DNA from: Phycisphaerae bacterium
GTDB lineage: Bacteria > Planctomycetota > Phycisphaerae > UBA1845 > Fen-1342
DNA length: 64,000 bases
NCBI GenBank assembly: GCA_028279405.1
Contig: JANQNU010000007.1
Location: forward strand, 87,257 to 151,256
Reading direction: 5' to 3'
The notes beneath the pieces are model-generated. The model had not been told where the DNA came from. It searched no databases and saw only the letters and a list, made by a program, of their open reading frames with translations. The position numbers and the translations under genes were made by a program. This document shows, piece after piece, positions 1 to 9,430 of this stretch; position 1 is the stretch's first letter, and each line of letters opens with the position of its first letter.

Positions 1-2
1 AG

Positions 3-1634
3 CCGAAGGACACGACCTACGCGATGCCGGTGCCGGCGTCTGCCGGTCGTCGATCGGTATTGATCGCCCCTGCCGCAGACGGAGCGGTCTATGCGCTCGA
101 CGGCGCGACGGGCGTAAAGCTGTGGGGTTTTCCACTGTCGAAGCGCGGGCTGAATGTCACGCCCGTCGTCCGCAGGAACGTGGCGTACTTCAGCCATAGC
201 GAAGAGAACCTCGACAATACCGAAATGGGGCGGGTGGTTTGTGTGCGCTTCTCGGACGAGGGCGCTCAGGAAGTTTGGCGAATCGATGGCGTGACGGCGG
301 GATACTCCTCGCCGGCATTGGCGAACGGTCGGCTGTACTTCGTTACCAACAACGCAACATTGATTTGCGCGGACGCGGAGACCGGTCGAGTCCACTGGGA
401 GCATAGCATCGGTCGCGTTGGCAAGGGTTCGCCGGTGGTCACGACTGACGGGGTGATCTACGTCGGTGAGCAAAACGGGATCTTCAGCATCCTGCGCGAT
501 GCCGGCGACCGGGCGGTGGTATTGGCGACAAAATCGTTCGAGGGACCGGACGGGCTGGTGGATGAGATGTTTGGTTCGCCGGCTGTGGCGAACGGGCGCG
601 TCTACTTCATGACCCGCTACGGCACCTATTGTTTCGGTACGGTGGGCGATGTAGAGGCACGTGTATCCCGTCGGCCGGAACGATACAAGCCTGCGGCGCC
701 AGCACACATGTTCAACGCGCAGCTGTGCGTCCGTCCCTTCGAGGCGACGATCGTTGCCGGCGATGAGCACTCGTTCCGTACGCAGGAATTGAGAGGCTCC
801 ATCTACTACGACACACCTGCCGCGGAGACCGCAACGATCTGCGAGGCACCATTCGTTCAAGCCCGCCGGAATGTGATCACGGCTGCGGCGGACGCCTTCT
901 TTGCGACGCCGAAGGTGACTCTCAGCGCAAAGCGGGCTTTCGGCGACAAGCTTGGCTATGCCGATGCCCGGGTTCGTGTTGTGCCGAAGCTGCCGTTCAC
1001 GGTCGGTTTTGACGAGTTCGGCGAGGCGCCGATTCCGCCGGGTTGGATTGGCGTCGCGGCCAAGACCAAGATCGTCGAGGAAGACGGCAACAAGATGTTG
1101 ATGAAGCTTGCGCCGAAGGAGCGACCGTCGCCGCCGTTCATGCGGATCCGGGTGTATGCGACGCCGCCGATCGAGGGCGGGCTCGACGTGCGTTGCGACG
1201 TCAAGGGAACGGTGAAGAAGTCGCGGCGGAAGACGTATGTGCCCGACATGGGGGTGATCAACACGCGCTATCGCTGTTTCTTGACGGAGGAGCCGGACGA
1301 GAACAGTCAGTTGTATCGGGCGCTGCGGATCGATGCGTGGGATCCGGTACCGCGGTTTCTGAAGATCGAGCGGCTCGCGTGGGATCCCGACACGTGGTAC
1401 ACGATCCGATTCGAGGTTCGGCCGGTGGCGGGCAGCGATGAGGTTCGTTGTCGGGCGAAGGTTTGGAAGACTGGCGAGCCGGAGCCGCAAGCCTGGCAGA
1501 TCGACGCGGTCGATCCGGCGGGCAATCGTGAGGGTGCGGCCGGTCTGTACGGATACAGCAACGGAACGAAGCCGACGAGTGACGGAACGCGGATCTACTA
1601 CGACAACTTCCAGGTGGCGCCGGTCGCGCCGTAG
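3..1634 (+). CDS. PQQ-type beta-propeller protein, 5' end outside window
   Basis: The reading frame is open to the first base of the window, so the 543 visible codons are the C-terminal part of a longer protein. The first ~210 residues hold PQQ/YWTD-type propeller blades (repeated forms of DGAVYALDGATGVKLW, SSPALANGRLYFVTNN, GSPAVANGRVYFMT). The C-terminal ~200 residues look like a concanavalin/LamG-type jelly roll: they run from FDEFGEAPIPPGW to an IYYDNFQV ending typical of such domains. By family such proteins are secreted or periplasmic; whether this one binds PQQ is unknown. The next gene, 97 bp downstream on the same strand, is also a propeller protein, so the two are probably co-transcribed. 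No catalytic residues are recognised. Confidence 0.8.
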   Translation, partial: PKDTTYAMPVPASAGRRSVLIAPAADGAVYALDGATGVKLWGFPLSKRGLNVTPVVRRNVAYFSHSEENLDNTEMGRVVCVRFSDEGAQEVWRIDGVTAGYSSPALANGRLYFVTNNATLICADAETGRVHWEHSIGRVGKGSPVVTTDGVIYVGEQNGIFSILRDAGDRAVVLATKSFEGPDGLVDEMFGSPAVANGRVYFMTRYGTYCFGTVGDVEARVSRRPERYKPAAPAHMFNAQLCVRPFEATIVAGDEHSFRTQELRGSIYYDTPAAETATICEAPFVQARRNVITAAADAFFATPKVTLSAKRAFGDKLGYADARVRVVPKLPFTVGFDEFGEAPIPPGWIGVAAKTKIVEEDGNKMLMKLAPKERPSPPFMRIRVYATPPIEGGLDVRCDVKGTVKKSRRKTYVPDMGVINTRYRCFLTEEPDENSQLYRALRIDAWDPVPRFLKIERLAWDPDTWYTIRFEVRPVAGSDEVRCRAKVWKTGEPEPQAWQIDAVDPAGNREGAAGLYGYSNGTKPTSDGTRIYYDNFQVAPVAP

Positions 1635-1731
1635 CGAGTGCGATCGAGTAGCGAACGCCGTTCGGATCGAGTGCCGCCGTCGCCTCGTCCGTCCTGCGCG
1701 ACGCCATTACGACTTTCAGAGGGAAACGAGC

Positions 1732-3210
1732 ATGAACGATCGCATGATGGCGGGTGTCTGCTGTTTGACGTGGGTCTTGATGGTGATGGGGTCGGCCGTG
1801 AGCGCCGGGACGCCCAAGAAGGGCGATTGGCCCATGTGGGGCGGCTCGCCGGATCGCAACATGATCAGCGACGAGAAGGAAGGAATCCCGGCGAAGTGGG
1901 ACGTCGAGGCGGGGCGCAACCTGCTGTGGAAGGCGCCGCTCGGTTCGCAGACGTATGGTAATCCGGTGATCGCGGACGGTCGGATCTTCGTTGGAACGAA
2001 CAACACGGCCGAGCGGCGTCCGGGAATCAAGGGCGATAAAGGCGTCATCATGTGCTTCGACGAGAAGCGCGGCACATTCCTCTGGCAGGCCACCCACGAC
2101 AAGTTGCCGACGGGCCGGGTCAATGACTGGCCCGAGCAGGGGATCTGCTCGTCGCCGGCGGTGGTTGGCGATCGGCTTTACTATGTCAGCAATCGGTGCG
2201 AGTTGGTCTGCGCCGACGTCAAGGGCATGACCGACGGCAACGACGGTCCCTACAAGGATGAGAAGTACACGGAGCCGCAGGACGGCGACTTCATCTGGGT
2301 TCTCGATATGATCGAGGAACTGGATGCATTCCCGCACAACCTCGCGACCAGTTCGCCGGTCGTCGTCGGTGATCTGGTGTTCGTCTTGACGTCCAACGGC
2401 GTGGACGAAGGACATCTGGTCATGCCAACGCCGGACGCACCGGCGTTCGTCGCCGTCAACCGCAAGACCGGTGATGTCGTATGGACCCGCAACGACCCCG
2501 GGAAGAACACGCTGCACGGGCAATGGTCGAGTCCGAGCTATGCGGTTATCGATGGTACCCCGCAAGCGATTTTTGCCGGCGGCGACGGTTGGTGCTATTC
2601 GTACAAGCCCGAGAACGGCGAACTGCTCTGGAAGTTTGACTTGAATCCGAAGAAGAGTCGTTGGGTGCTGGGCGGCCGCGGGACGCGAAACAACATCATT
2701 GCGACACCGGTGATCGTCGACAAGTACGTTTACCTTTGTGTCGGACAGGATCCCGAGCATGGCGAGGGTCCGGGACATTTCTTTTGCATCGATGCAACGA
2801 AACGCGGCGACATTACCTCGAGCGGCAGCGTTTGGCATGTCGGCGGCGACAACTTCCACCGATCGATGTCCAGTGCGGCAGTCAAGGATGGACTGTGCTA
2901 CGCTGCCGATCTGAGCGGATTCTTTTATTGCTTCGATGCTAAGACAGGCAAGCCGTATTGGAAGCATGATACCTATGCTGCGATCTGGGCATCGCCGACC
3001 GTCATCGGCGACTTGGTCATGCTCGGGACGGAAGACGGCGAAGTCCATGTCTTTCGGCACGGCAAGGAGAAGAAGCTGCTGGCCACCAACGATTTGGGCA
3101 GTTCGGTATACACCACGCCGGTTGCGGCGAATGGTGTGCTATACATTACGAGCCGGAACACACTGTTCGCGATCAAGGATGGCGCGAAGCTCGCGCGCGA
3201 CCCGAGCTGA
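1732..3210 (+). CDS. secreted PQQ-like beta-propeller repeat protein
   Basis: A 492-residue protein. The ATG at 1732 was chosen because it has a GAGGGA ribosome site just upstream and starts a clear signal peptide (MNDRMMAGVCCLTWVLMVMG, cut near SAG). The frame is open further upstream but that stretch overlaps the preceding gene. The mature part opens with DWPMWGGSPDRN, common in planctomycete propeller proteins, and carries repeated blades (GNPVIADGRIFVGTNN, SSPAVVGDRLYYVSNR, ASPTVIGDLVMLGTEDG). It probably forms a complete eight-bladed propeller of the quinoprotein dehydrogenase fold. No clear dehydrogenase active site is seen, so a structural or binding role is as likely as an enzymatic one. 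Confidence 0.85.
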   Translation: MNDRMMAGVCCLTWVLMVMGSAVSAGTPKKGDWPMWGGSPDRNMISDEKEGIPAKWDVEAGRNLLWKAPLGSQTYGNPVIADGRIFVGTNNTAERRPGIKGDKGVIMCFDEKRGTFLWQATHDKLPTGRVNDWPEQGICSSPAVVGDRLYYVSNRCELVCADVKGMTDGNDGPYKDEKYTEPQDGDFIWVLDMIEELDAFPHNLATSSPVVVGDLVFVLTSNGVDEGHLVMPTPDAPAFVAVNRKTGDVVWTRNDPGKNTLHGQWSSPSYAVIDGTPQAIFAGGDGWCYSYKPENGELLWKFDLNPKKSRWVLGGRGTRNNIIATPVIVDKYVYLCVGQDPEHGEGPGHFFCIDATKRGDITSSGSVWHVGGDNFHRSMSSAAVKDGLCYAADLSGFFYCFDAKTGKPYWKHDTYAAIWASPTVIGDLVMLGTEDGEVHVFRHGKEKKLLATNDLGSSVYTTPVAANGVLYITSRNTLFAIKDGAKLARDPS

Positions 3211-3276
3211 GTCCTCGCTCAACGAGCGTGCGTTGTCCAGCGGGTATGGGCTATTCCGGAACCGCCCGGTTTTTCG

Positions 3277-4020
3277 TTAGCATGTTCGCCGGCAGCGTCT
3301 TATCGCGACCACAGACAGTATGAGCAACGTGACCGTTCCCGGTTCAGGCACGATCGTGGCTTCAGGCGATTCGTTGCTGAACCCAAACGCGAGGCTTCCG
3401 GGGAAGGGGCCATCCCATCCGAGGCGTACGCGGTGGTTCCGCGGTCCGGCGTAGCGCATGATCCCGAGTCGATGCTCGATCTGAATCGCGCCGCTGGTGC
3501 CGCTCACATCGAGATAACCAAAAAGCGTTGAAGATGTCGCGCGGTCGAAGTGACCATCGAACTGATCCGCCAACGTTCCATTGAAGATCCCGACCGTTGT
3601 CGATGCAATCGCCACTACCCGCGACAGCGATTGCGGTTCGGAACCCTCTACCACATTGGGATTGAGCGACCAGCGCCGCTCCAGGCCCGTCGGATAGTTG
3701 AAGAACAGAAAGTCCTCGATCACGGCATCACCAGTCGCGCGGATGTCGAATTCGATGCCATTTAGCGTCGTTCCAAACGCGGGGTTCTCGGTGCTCGGCG
3801 TCGGGTTCTCAAACCATAGATAGAGGCGGGTGCGCCCGTCTGGCGCAGCCGCGGGATTCACAACCGGATCCTGCAACGCTGCTCCCGGCGACAGCGCCGG
3901 GCTGTGAATATTGTCGGGGTCGGAAAGCCCGACTTCGGAAAAGTAGTAGCGGATGTCTGCCGCGTCGGCCGCGTACGGAAACGTCAGGACTAGCAAGACC
4001 AAGAGTGAGCGCATCGACAT
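3277..4020 (-). CDS. PEP-CTERM sorting-domain protein
   Basis: A 247-residue secreted protein. The start at 4020 has AAGGAG 6 nt upstream and leads straight into a signal peptide (MSMRSLLVLLVLTFPYAADA); an in-frame ATG at 4050 lacks such support. The C-terminus has the tripartite PEP-CTERM tag: VPEPG, a hydrophobic segment (TVTLLILSVVAI) and a basic tail (RRCRRTC). By family this is recognised by an exosortase for transfer to the envelope or exopolysaccharide. The body is beta-rich with no named domain. It converges with the propeller genes upstream and follows the glycosyltransferase gene on the same strand by 119 bp. Its function beyond surface attachment is unknown. Confidence 0.8.
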   Translation of the reverse strand: MSMRSLLVLLVLTFPYAADAADIRYYFSEVGLSDPDNIHSPALSPGAALQDPVVNPAAAPDGRTRLYLWFENPTPSTENPAFGTTLNGIEFDIRATGDAVIEDFLFFNYPTGLERRWSLNPNVVEGSEPQSLSRVVAIASTTVGIFNGTLADQFDGHFDRATSSTLFGYLDVSGTSGAIQIEHRLGIMRYAGPRNHRVRLGWDGPFPGSLAFGFSNESPEATIVPEPGTVTLLILSVVAIRRCRRTC

Positions 4021-4139
4021 CTTCGGCTCCTTTGTTTTGCGTGATTGCACTGGTTACCACCCGGTCCCCTTCGCCCCCTTATGTTAGCCGATCCGATCGG
4101 GCCCGACCTCTCCCTTTCGCGGAGGCCGTTCTCCAACCA

Positions 4140-5759
4140 CTATCGCTGGCTCGAGCCGGTGCCGCTTCGGTGAAGATAGAGATCAGGAAATGTGCTGGAC
4201 AGGGGTCGTTCCGCTCCCGGCAGGTCGAGCACCTGTGGCAGCGTGGAGTGGCCGCTGCAAATCACGGCTTGCGCTCCGAACCGGTCGGTAACGGTTCGGA
4301 GCTGATCGTCGGACAGGTATCCGACCAGTAAGAACAGGCACGGGCGCGGCCGCAGCGCGTAAGCGATCATCAGACATCGGCTGGTCGGCGCCTCGATGAT
4401 CACCGGGACGTCGGCGCCGAGATCGTCGAGCGCGGTTTCGATATCGCGCATGGCCGTTGCCGTATCAATGCCGCTACCGCGGATGTGGCGCGCCAGCACG
4501 ACGTCAACGCCGACCATCCCGAGAAGCGCGAAAACACACAGCGTGGGCACGATGCGCCGAGCGACACTGCTGGAAACCGCGCGCCCAAGCCCCACAACCG
4601 CGGCGGCGAGCACGGCCGGCAGGAAGAACATCGCGTACCGGGCTTGGTTGACATGGAGGAACGCAACGACCCAATAGAGCGAGAACAGGACCACCGCGCC
4701 GAGCAGCAGACGCTTACCCCCTCGATCACGAGCCGTTAGGTGGGCCAATCCAATTGCGAATAGCACCGTGAGTTGAACCGGTAGGTAGAAGACCGCTTGT
4801 CGCGACGTGGGGGCCTGGACTACAAACGCTGCGCGTATTTTTCTCCAGAGAAGCTCGGCAGTCACTGGGTGTGGCTCGACGCGATGGAACCATTCCATGT
4901 TGCTCATGCCAGGTACGCTGTTCACGATGATGGCACGCAGTCCAGGCTGAAATGACTCGGGTAACCAACTCAGCTTGTTCGTGTACACATAGGCTGCTGC
5001 CGTGAGGCCGATGAGTGCGTAGAGGATGATTGCCGGCCTGCGCGCCCGACACTCCCACAATGCGACGAGTGGGAATCCGATCGCGACGATGAGATAGATC
5101 GGATTGCAGAGTATCGCGACGGTCGCGATGGCCGAGAACAATACGTAGCGCCGCAGGCTACTTCGGGTCGTAACGAGGCCGTACGTCAGGAGAGCCGAAA
5201 TCAGACCGAACGCACTCTCCTGAAGCGTATTGGCGGATTGCCAGAAGGAAATCGGCATGAGGAGATACGCGGCAAACGACAGCGCCCCCCAACCGTCGCC
5301 GACGAATCGCCGAACTGTGGCTAACACCAGGCCGGCGGCGCCGAGTGTGGAGAGCCAGTTCAGCAATAGCCACCCGTTGTGGGCGCCGAAGACGGTCGCC
5401 AACGGTTTGACGGCGTGGAGCACCAGCGTGTTGTGGGCGAAGAATCGCAGGACCGGGCTGTCAGGGTCGCGCAACAGGGGGGCGGGAAAATGCGTCGTGG
5501 AGATCGGCGGCCCCCCGCGAACCAGGGTCTCGACGTCGGCAAGATACCAGAACTGATCGCTCCCCCGCGGACCGGCGTTACTCCACCACAACAACAGCCC
5601 GTGAGCGATCACGGCCAGAACACAAATCGCATATATGCCCCGGCGCGGACCCTCCATCAGAGCAGGTTTTGCAGGCGCAGAAGCCAATTCGGAATTCCAC
5701 CTGGCGCAGCGACCATCCATCACGGATCGATTGGTATCAGCGTTGGGCGCTGACGTCAC
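4140..5759 (-). CDS. GT39-like integral membrane glycosyltransferase
   Basis: A 539-residue polytopic membrane protein that probably begins at the GTG at 5759, with AGGA a few bases upstream. It has about ten hydrophobic helices. The first periplasmic loop carries GSDQFWYLAD, where the acidic residue pattern fits the catalytic loop of the PMT/ArnT (GT39, GT-C) superfamily. The last ~100 residues are a soluble region. By family it would transfer a sugar from a polyprenyl-phosphate donor to a lipid or protein on the outer face of the inner membrane. The acceptor cannot be predicted. An O-antigen-polymerase-like role is possible but less likely given the loop motif. Confidence 0.6.
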   Translation of the reverse strand: MTSAPNADTNRSVMDGRCARWNSELASAPAKPALMEGPRRGIYAICVLAVIAHGLLLWWSNAGPRGSDQFWYLADVETLVRGGPPISTTHFPAPLLRDPDSPVLRFFAHNTLVLHAVKPLATVFGAHNGWLLLNWLSTLGAAGLVLATVRRFVGDGWGALSFAAYLLMPISFWQSANTLQESAFGLISALLTYGLVTTRSSLRRYVLFSAIATVAILCNPIYLIVAIGFPLVALWECRARRPAIILYALIGLTAAAYVYTNKLSWLPESFQPGLRAIIVNSVPGMSNMEWFHRVEPHPVTAELLWRKIRAAFVVQAPTSRQAVFYLPVQLTVLFAIGLAHLTARDRGGKRLLLGAVVLFSLYWVVAFLHVNQARYAMFFLPAVLAAAVVGLGRAVSSSVARRIVPTLCVFALLGMVGVDVVLARHIRGSGIDTATAMRDIETALDDLGADVPVIIEAPTSRCLMIAYALRPRPCLFLLVGYLSDDQLRTVTDRFGAQAVICSGHSTLPQVLDLPGAERPLSSTFPDLYLHRSGTGSSQR

Positions 5760-5910
5760 TCGATCCTACTCGCTTCCCTGATGAGACGCGAGCATGGCAA
5801 TGTACGGGAGCGTGCACGGCCGGGACACAAATCTCCAGAGAACCGCAGTCCGAAGGGCTGTTCAACGGTAGCCAACCATTGGGACCAATTGTATACTTCG
5901 TTCGCGACTC

Positions 5911-5946
5911 TGACCGATTTTCGAACCAAAGCGGTCAAAGCGGTCA
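5911..5946. promoter_or_regulatory. CGGTCA direct and inverted repeats in divergent promoter region
   Basis: The 275-bp gap between the divergent glycosyltransferase and MerR-type genes contains an exact tandem 9-mer, AAGCGGTCA twice (5929-5946). An inverted half site TGACCG lies at 5911-5916. A TATACT -10-like hexamer is at 5892-5897 without a convincing -35. The arrangement is what a dimeric or tetrameric regulator site would look like; the neighbouring MerR-family gene is the natural candidate, by inference only. Confidence 0.4.
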
Positions 5947-6034
5947 TCTCGCGGGGAGGATCGGTGCTTCGCAGCGGTCGAGGGACGAAGCAGCAGCATT
6001 TAGCATCTACTGGTAGGCAGGAGTTTCCGGCTCG

Positions 6035-6883
6035 ATGAAACCGGTGTTAACGCCGAGGGAGCTGGCAGAAGCGATCGGGGTGAGCGAGTCGTCGTTGAAG
6101 CGCTGGGCCAACGACGGCTTGATCGACGTGTCGCGAACGGAAGGGGGGCATCGTCGAATTCAGATCACCGAAGCGATTCGCTTTATTCGAACCATCCGTG
6201 CGCCGCTCGCGCGCCCGGAGATGTTGGGGCTCGACGAGATCCGACCCGGCCAATGGCTGCTCGAGGATCCGCACGAGGAGCTGACAGCAGCCTTGCTGAA
6301 CGGTTTTGCCCGGGAAGCACGCGGTTTGATCCTTTCGCTTTATCTGTCCGGTCGGTCGGTTGGCGAGATCGCAGACGGCGCGGTGCGTCTGGCCATGAAG
6401 CGGGTTGGGGATATCTGGCGCGATGACCCGCGTGACGCGTACATCGAGCACCGTGCGACAGACATTGTCGTGGCGGCGATTCAGCGGCTGCGGTTGCTTG
6501 TCGAACCGACCGCGCCGGTTTTCGTCGCGGTCGGCGGCGCGGTTCCGGGTGACCCCTACATTCTGCCTTCACTGCTGGCCACGACGGCGTTGGCAGCTGA
6601 AGGAATCGACACTGTGAATTTGGGTCCGAACACCCCCTTTGAGGCAATGCAGCAGGCGGCAACAGACCTCGCGCCGAGACTGGTGTGGATTAGCGCCAGC
6701 GTCGTGACACCCAAGCCGGAGATCGAGACAGCGCTCGTTTCGCTCGCCGAGGCGCTGTCGGAGACCGACCTGGTGATGATCGGCGGCCGGGCGCTTCCCG
6801 AACTCGACCTGGGCGGGCAATCGGTTCTGCAGCCGGGCGCGACCATCCAGGATCTTGTCGCAGCGGCAACGGCCCTCAAATAG
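6035..6883 (+). CDS. MerR-type regulator with degenerate B12-binding domains
   Basis: A 282-residue protein. Residues 3-50 are a MerR winged helix (LTPRELAEAIGVSESSLKRW, then TEGGHRRI). Residues ~75-155 match the helical cobalamin cap domain and keep the capping Trp128 and the Glu138-His139 pair. Residues ~160-282 are the Rossmann-like B12 fold. The lower-axial histidine motif DxHxxG that holds B12 in CarH and methionine synthase is replaced by GDPYILPS (172-179), so His and Gly are both lost. Known relatives (CarH, LitR) are light-responsive repressors using adenosylcobalamin. This protein may bind cobalamin base-off without His, bind another ligand, or be cofactor-free. Tandem 9-mers upstream may be its operator. 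Confidence 0.8.
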   Translation: MKPVLTPRELAEAIGVSESSLKRWANDGLIDVSRTEGGHRRIQITEAIRFIRTIRAPLARPEMLGLDEIRPGQWLLEDPHEELTAALLNGFAREARGLILSLYLSGRSVGEIADGAVRLAMKRVGDIWRDDPRDAYIEHRATDIVVAAIQRLRLLVEPTAPVFVAVGGAVPGDPYILPSLLATTALAAEGIDTVNLGPNTPFEAMQQAATDLAPRLVWISASVVTPKPEIETALVSLAEALSETDLVMIGGRALPELDLGGQSVLQPGATIQDLVAAATALK

Positions 6884-6913
6884 CGCCGTCTACCGCATCC
6901 GGAAGTTCCCACC

Positions 6914-9166
6914 TCAACGTCCATGGCTCGCGCCAGCGCTTTCCTCCATCGGCCGCGGTTTGGGCGATGGCGGTTTCTCGAGCAGATTCTCCATGATGTA
7001 GCGCAGCCGCAGGCGGTGGTAGTGTTCGGCGTTTCGTCGAATGCCGTGCCGATTTCCAGGATACACCATCAGGTCGAACGGTTTGTTGGCGGCTTGTAGT
7101 GCGTTCATGAACTCGACGATGTTTTGAAAGTGCACGTTCTCGTCGATCAATCCGTGGATCAGCAGCAGCTTGCCGTGAAGGTCGGCGGCCGCTTCTACCG
7201 CGGACGAGATGCGATATCCTCCCGCGTTGTTCGCGGGCTTGCGCATGTATCGTTCGGTGTAGATCGAGTCGTAGTTGTGCCAGTCGGTTACGGCGCCGCC
7301 AGCGATACCGACCTTAAACACCGTGCTGTGCGTGAGCGCGTAGCTGGTCAGGTAGCCGCCGTATGAGAAGCCCCAGAGACCGATCCGCTCGGGGTCGGCC
7401 CAGCCTTGTTCAACGAGCCAACGGATTCCGTCTTCGAGGTCGCGTAGCTCGGTTACGCCCAACTGTTCGTACGCTTCCCAGGCTGACACGACCCCTTCGC
7501 CGCTAGCGCTTCGCGGATCGAGAATCCAGACGATGAATCCCTGCTGGGCCAGGTATTGGTACAACAGATAGTCGAAGCGGCTGTTGTAGCGATTATGGAC
7601 GGCGGGGCTCTGAGGTCCGCCGTACACGTAACTCCAAACAGGGTAGCGTTGCGCCGAGTTGAAGTTTGGGGGCTTGATGACCATCGCGTTCAGCAGTCGT
7701 CCGTCGCGGGCCGGGACGCGGAGGAATTGCGGACGAACGAATCCATACTCCTGGTGCGTCGTGACCGGATTGTCACTGATCGTCCGCACCACGGTGCCAT
7801 CGGCGCGGTGTAGTGCGACGCGGGCCGGCGTGTATGCGTTGCTGAACGTATCGAGGAAGTAGGTGAATCCGGTCGAGAAGCGGACGCGGTGTGAGAATCC
7901 CGGGGGTGTCAGGCGGACGATCGGGCCCCCATCCAACGCGACACGGTACGCGTGCACCTCGATCGGTGTTTCCTTGGTGCCGGAGAAGTAGACCCAGCCG
8001 GTCGTCTCGTCGATACCGTGCAGCGCTCGGACCTCCCATTCACCCACGGTCAGGCGGCGAATGAGCGTGCCGTCCGCGCGGTAGTGATAGAGGTGCCGCC
8101 ACCCGTCGCGCTCGCTTTGCCAGAGGAACGTGCCGTCCTCGAGCCAGTGCGGCGCACCGAGCGCGTTGACCCAGGCGCGCGACGTCTCGCGAAACAGGGT
8201 CCGCGCCCGTCCGGTTCGCGGATCGGCCTCGTTGAGGTCAAGCCAGGTCTGTTCCCGGTTCTGAACCTGATAGACGAGTTTTCCGGCGGGAGACCAGTCG
8301 ACGTTGACAATCAGGATCTCGTCGCTGTCCTTGTACTTCGACAGGTCGACCCAGACGGTCTCGGGGTCGCGCCCGTCGGGTCGTACGCAGCCCAGGCGCA
8401 CCGTCGGATTGGGATCTCCGGGTTTGGGGTAGTGGAGCGTCTCGACCGCAGGGTGTGACGTCACTTGATCGAGGATCGTGAACTCCGGCACCGCGTGTTC
8501 GTCGATCTGGAGGTACGCGATCCACGCGTCGTCATCGCGCCACCAATAGCCGCGCCAGCGGCCACGTCCGTAGACCTCTTCCTGGTAGACCCAATCGAGA
8601 ATGCCGTTGAGCAGATGCTCGCTGCCATCGTGCGTCAGTCGGCGGACTTCGCGGTCCGCGACGTCTACCGTGTACAGGTCGTTGTCCTCAACGAAGGAGA
8701 GATACTTCGTGCTCGGGCTCAACAGTAGCTCGCGGCGGTCGGACTGCGCTTCCGTGATTCGGCGGACCGTTCCCGCGTCAATCCGATACAGGTAGGCCCG
8801 GTCATCATGGCGCATCAGGATGGTCGCGCGGTCGTCGGAAAATGTGCCGGGTCGGCGCGACATTGTCTCCGCATCGTCGTCGTCGAAGTCGGGATGCTCG
8901 CGAAGCGCGGATTCCAGTGCCTCGCGATCGATGGGCGAAGTGCGTTCGCTCGTTTCGGCGTCGATGCGCGTTGGTAGGTTGTCGACTCTGCGCATGTAGT
9001 GTCGGTCGTCGATCCAGCGGAGCCCGGTCGCGTATTCGCCGCTGAAGTCGAGCCGGTTCTCGCCGAGGATCAGATCGAGCGTGAGTGGTTTGGACTCCGA
9101 GTCCTCCGCGGTCGCCAGAGGCAAAGTCACGATGAACACGACCAGCAAAGCAGGCAATCTTGGCAT
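6914..9166 (-). CDS. dipeptidyl peptidase IV family (S9B) secreted serine peptidase
   Basis: A 750-residue protein with a signal peptide (MPRLPALLVVFIVTLPLATA) and GGGAG ribosome site. The N-terminal ~480 residues are the DPP IV beta-propeller, including the DWVYQEEVYGR motif whose Glu pair binds the substrate amino terminus. The C-terminal alpha/beta-hydrolase domain starts near YVYGGPQSP and holds the triad: Ser601 in GFSYGG, Asp675 in HGLIDENVHF and His707 in GNRHGI. By family it removes X-Pro or X-Ala dipeptides from the N-termini of peptides outside the cytoplasm, fitting a peptide scavenger. It is full length, and divergent from the small HTH gene at 9431. Confidence 0.93.
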   Translation of the reverse strand: MPRLPALLVVFIVTLPLATAEDSESKPLTLDLILGENRLDFSGEYATGLRWIDDRHYMRRVDNLPTRIDAETSERTSPIDREALESALREHPDFDDDDAETMSRRPGTFSDDRATILMRHDDRAYLYRIDAGTVRRITEAQSDRRELLLSPSTKYLSFVEDNDLYTVDVADREVRRLTHDGSEHLLNGILDWVYQEEVYGRGRWRGYWWRDDDAWIAYLQIDEHAVPEFTILDQVTSHPAVETLHYPKPGDPNPTVRLGCVRPDGRDPETVWVDLSKYKDSDEILIVNVDWSPAGKLVYQVQNREQTWLDLNEADPRTGRARTLFRETSRAWVNALGAPHWLEDGTFLWQSERDGWRHLYHYRADGTLIRRLTVGEWEVRALHGIDETTGWVYFSGTKETPIEVHAYRVALDGGPIVRLTPPGFSHRVRFSTGFTYFLDTFSNAYTPARVALHRADGTVVRTISDNPVTTHQEYGFVRPQFLRVPARDGRLLNAMVIKPPNFNSAQRYPVWSYVYGGPQSPAVHNRYNSRFDYLLYQYLAQQGFIVWILDPRSASGEGVVSAWEAYEQLGVTELRDLEDGIRWLVEQGWADPERIGLWGFSYGGYLTSYALTHSTVFKVGIAGGAVTDWHNYDSIYTERYMRKPANNAGGYRISSAVEAAADLHGKLLLIHGLIDENVHFQNIVEFMNALQAANKPFDLMVYPGNRHGIRRNAEHYHRLRLRYIMENLLEKPPSPKPRPMEESAGASHGR

Positions 9167-9339
9167 GGCGCTCCCTCATTCTGCGAGCGGTCCGCGACGT
9201 ACGGCCCGTGTCGTTCATCATAAGGATCAGACGTGGCTTCGATCCAGGCGAGGCTTGCCTCGTCAGCGTGGCGTCCGGCCGCGATACAGCGATCGGAAGG
9301 GAACCCAACGTACGAACGGAACAGTAAATCTAGAAAAGC

Positions 9340-9367
9340 TTGACTTTCCATCTTCTTCGCATATACT
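9340..9367 (+). promoter_or_regulatory. sigma-70-type promoter for the small HTH gene
   Basis: TTGACT (9340-9345), a 16-bp spacer and TATACT (9362-9367) lie upstream of the HTH gene. This predicts a transcript start near 9374 and a leader of ~57 nt. The match is close to consensus on both hexamers in an AT-richer patch than the surroundings. Confidence 0.65.
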
Positions 9368-9430
9368 AACCATGCAGTATCCGGTGGTTTTTTGGGGATG
9401 TTTGTTTTGACCCAATGGGAGGTAGTGACG

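Noticed and set aside
1258..3060. 600-codon minus-strand open frame
   Set aside because: It lies wholly antisense to two convincing propeller genes and its protein has no recognisable domain; a product of high GC third positions. The same applies to the long antisense frames at 33452-35053, 42006-43859 and 17037-18497.
3210..3276. Terminator near CCGCCCGGTTTTTCG
   Set aside because: The stem is only about four base pairs, too weak to assert.
6035..6883. Calling this gene a CarH photoreceptor
   Set aside because: The lower-axial histidine and DxHxxG motif are missing, so cobalamin binding cannot be assumed.
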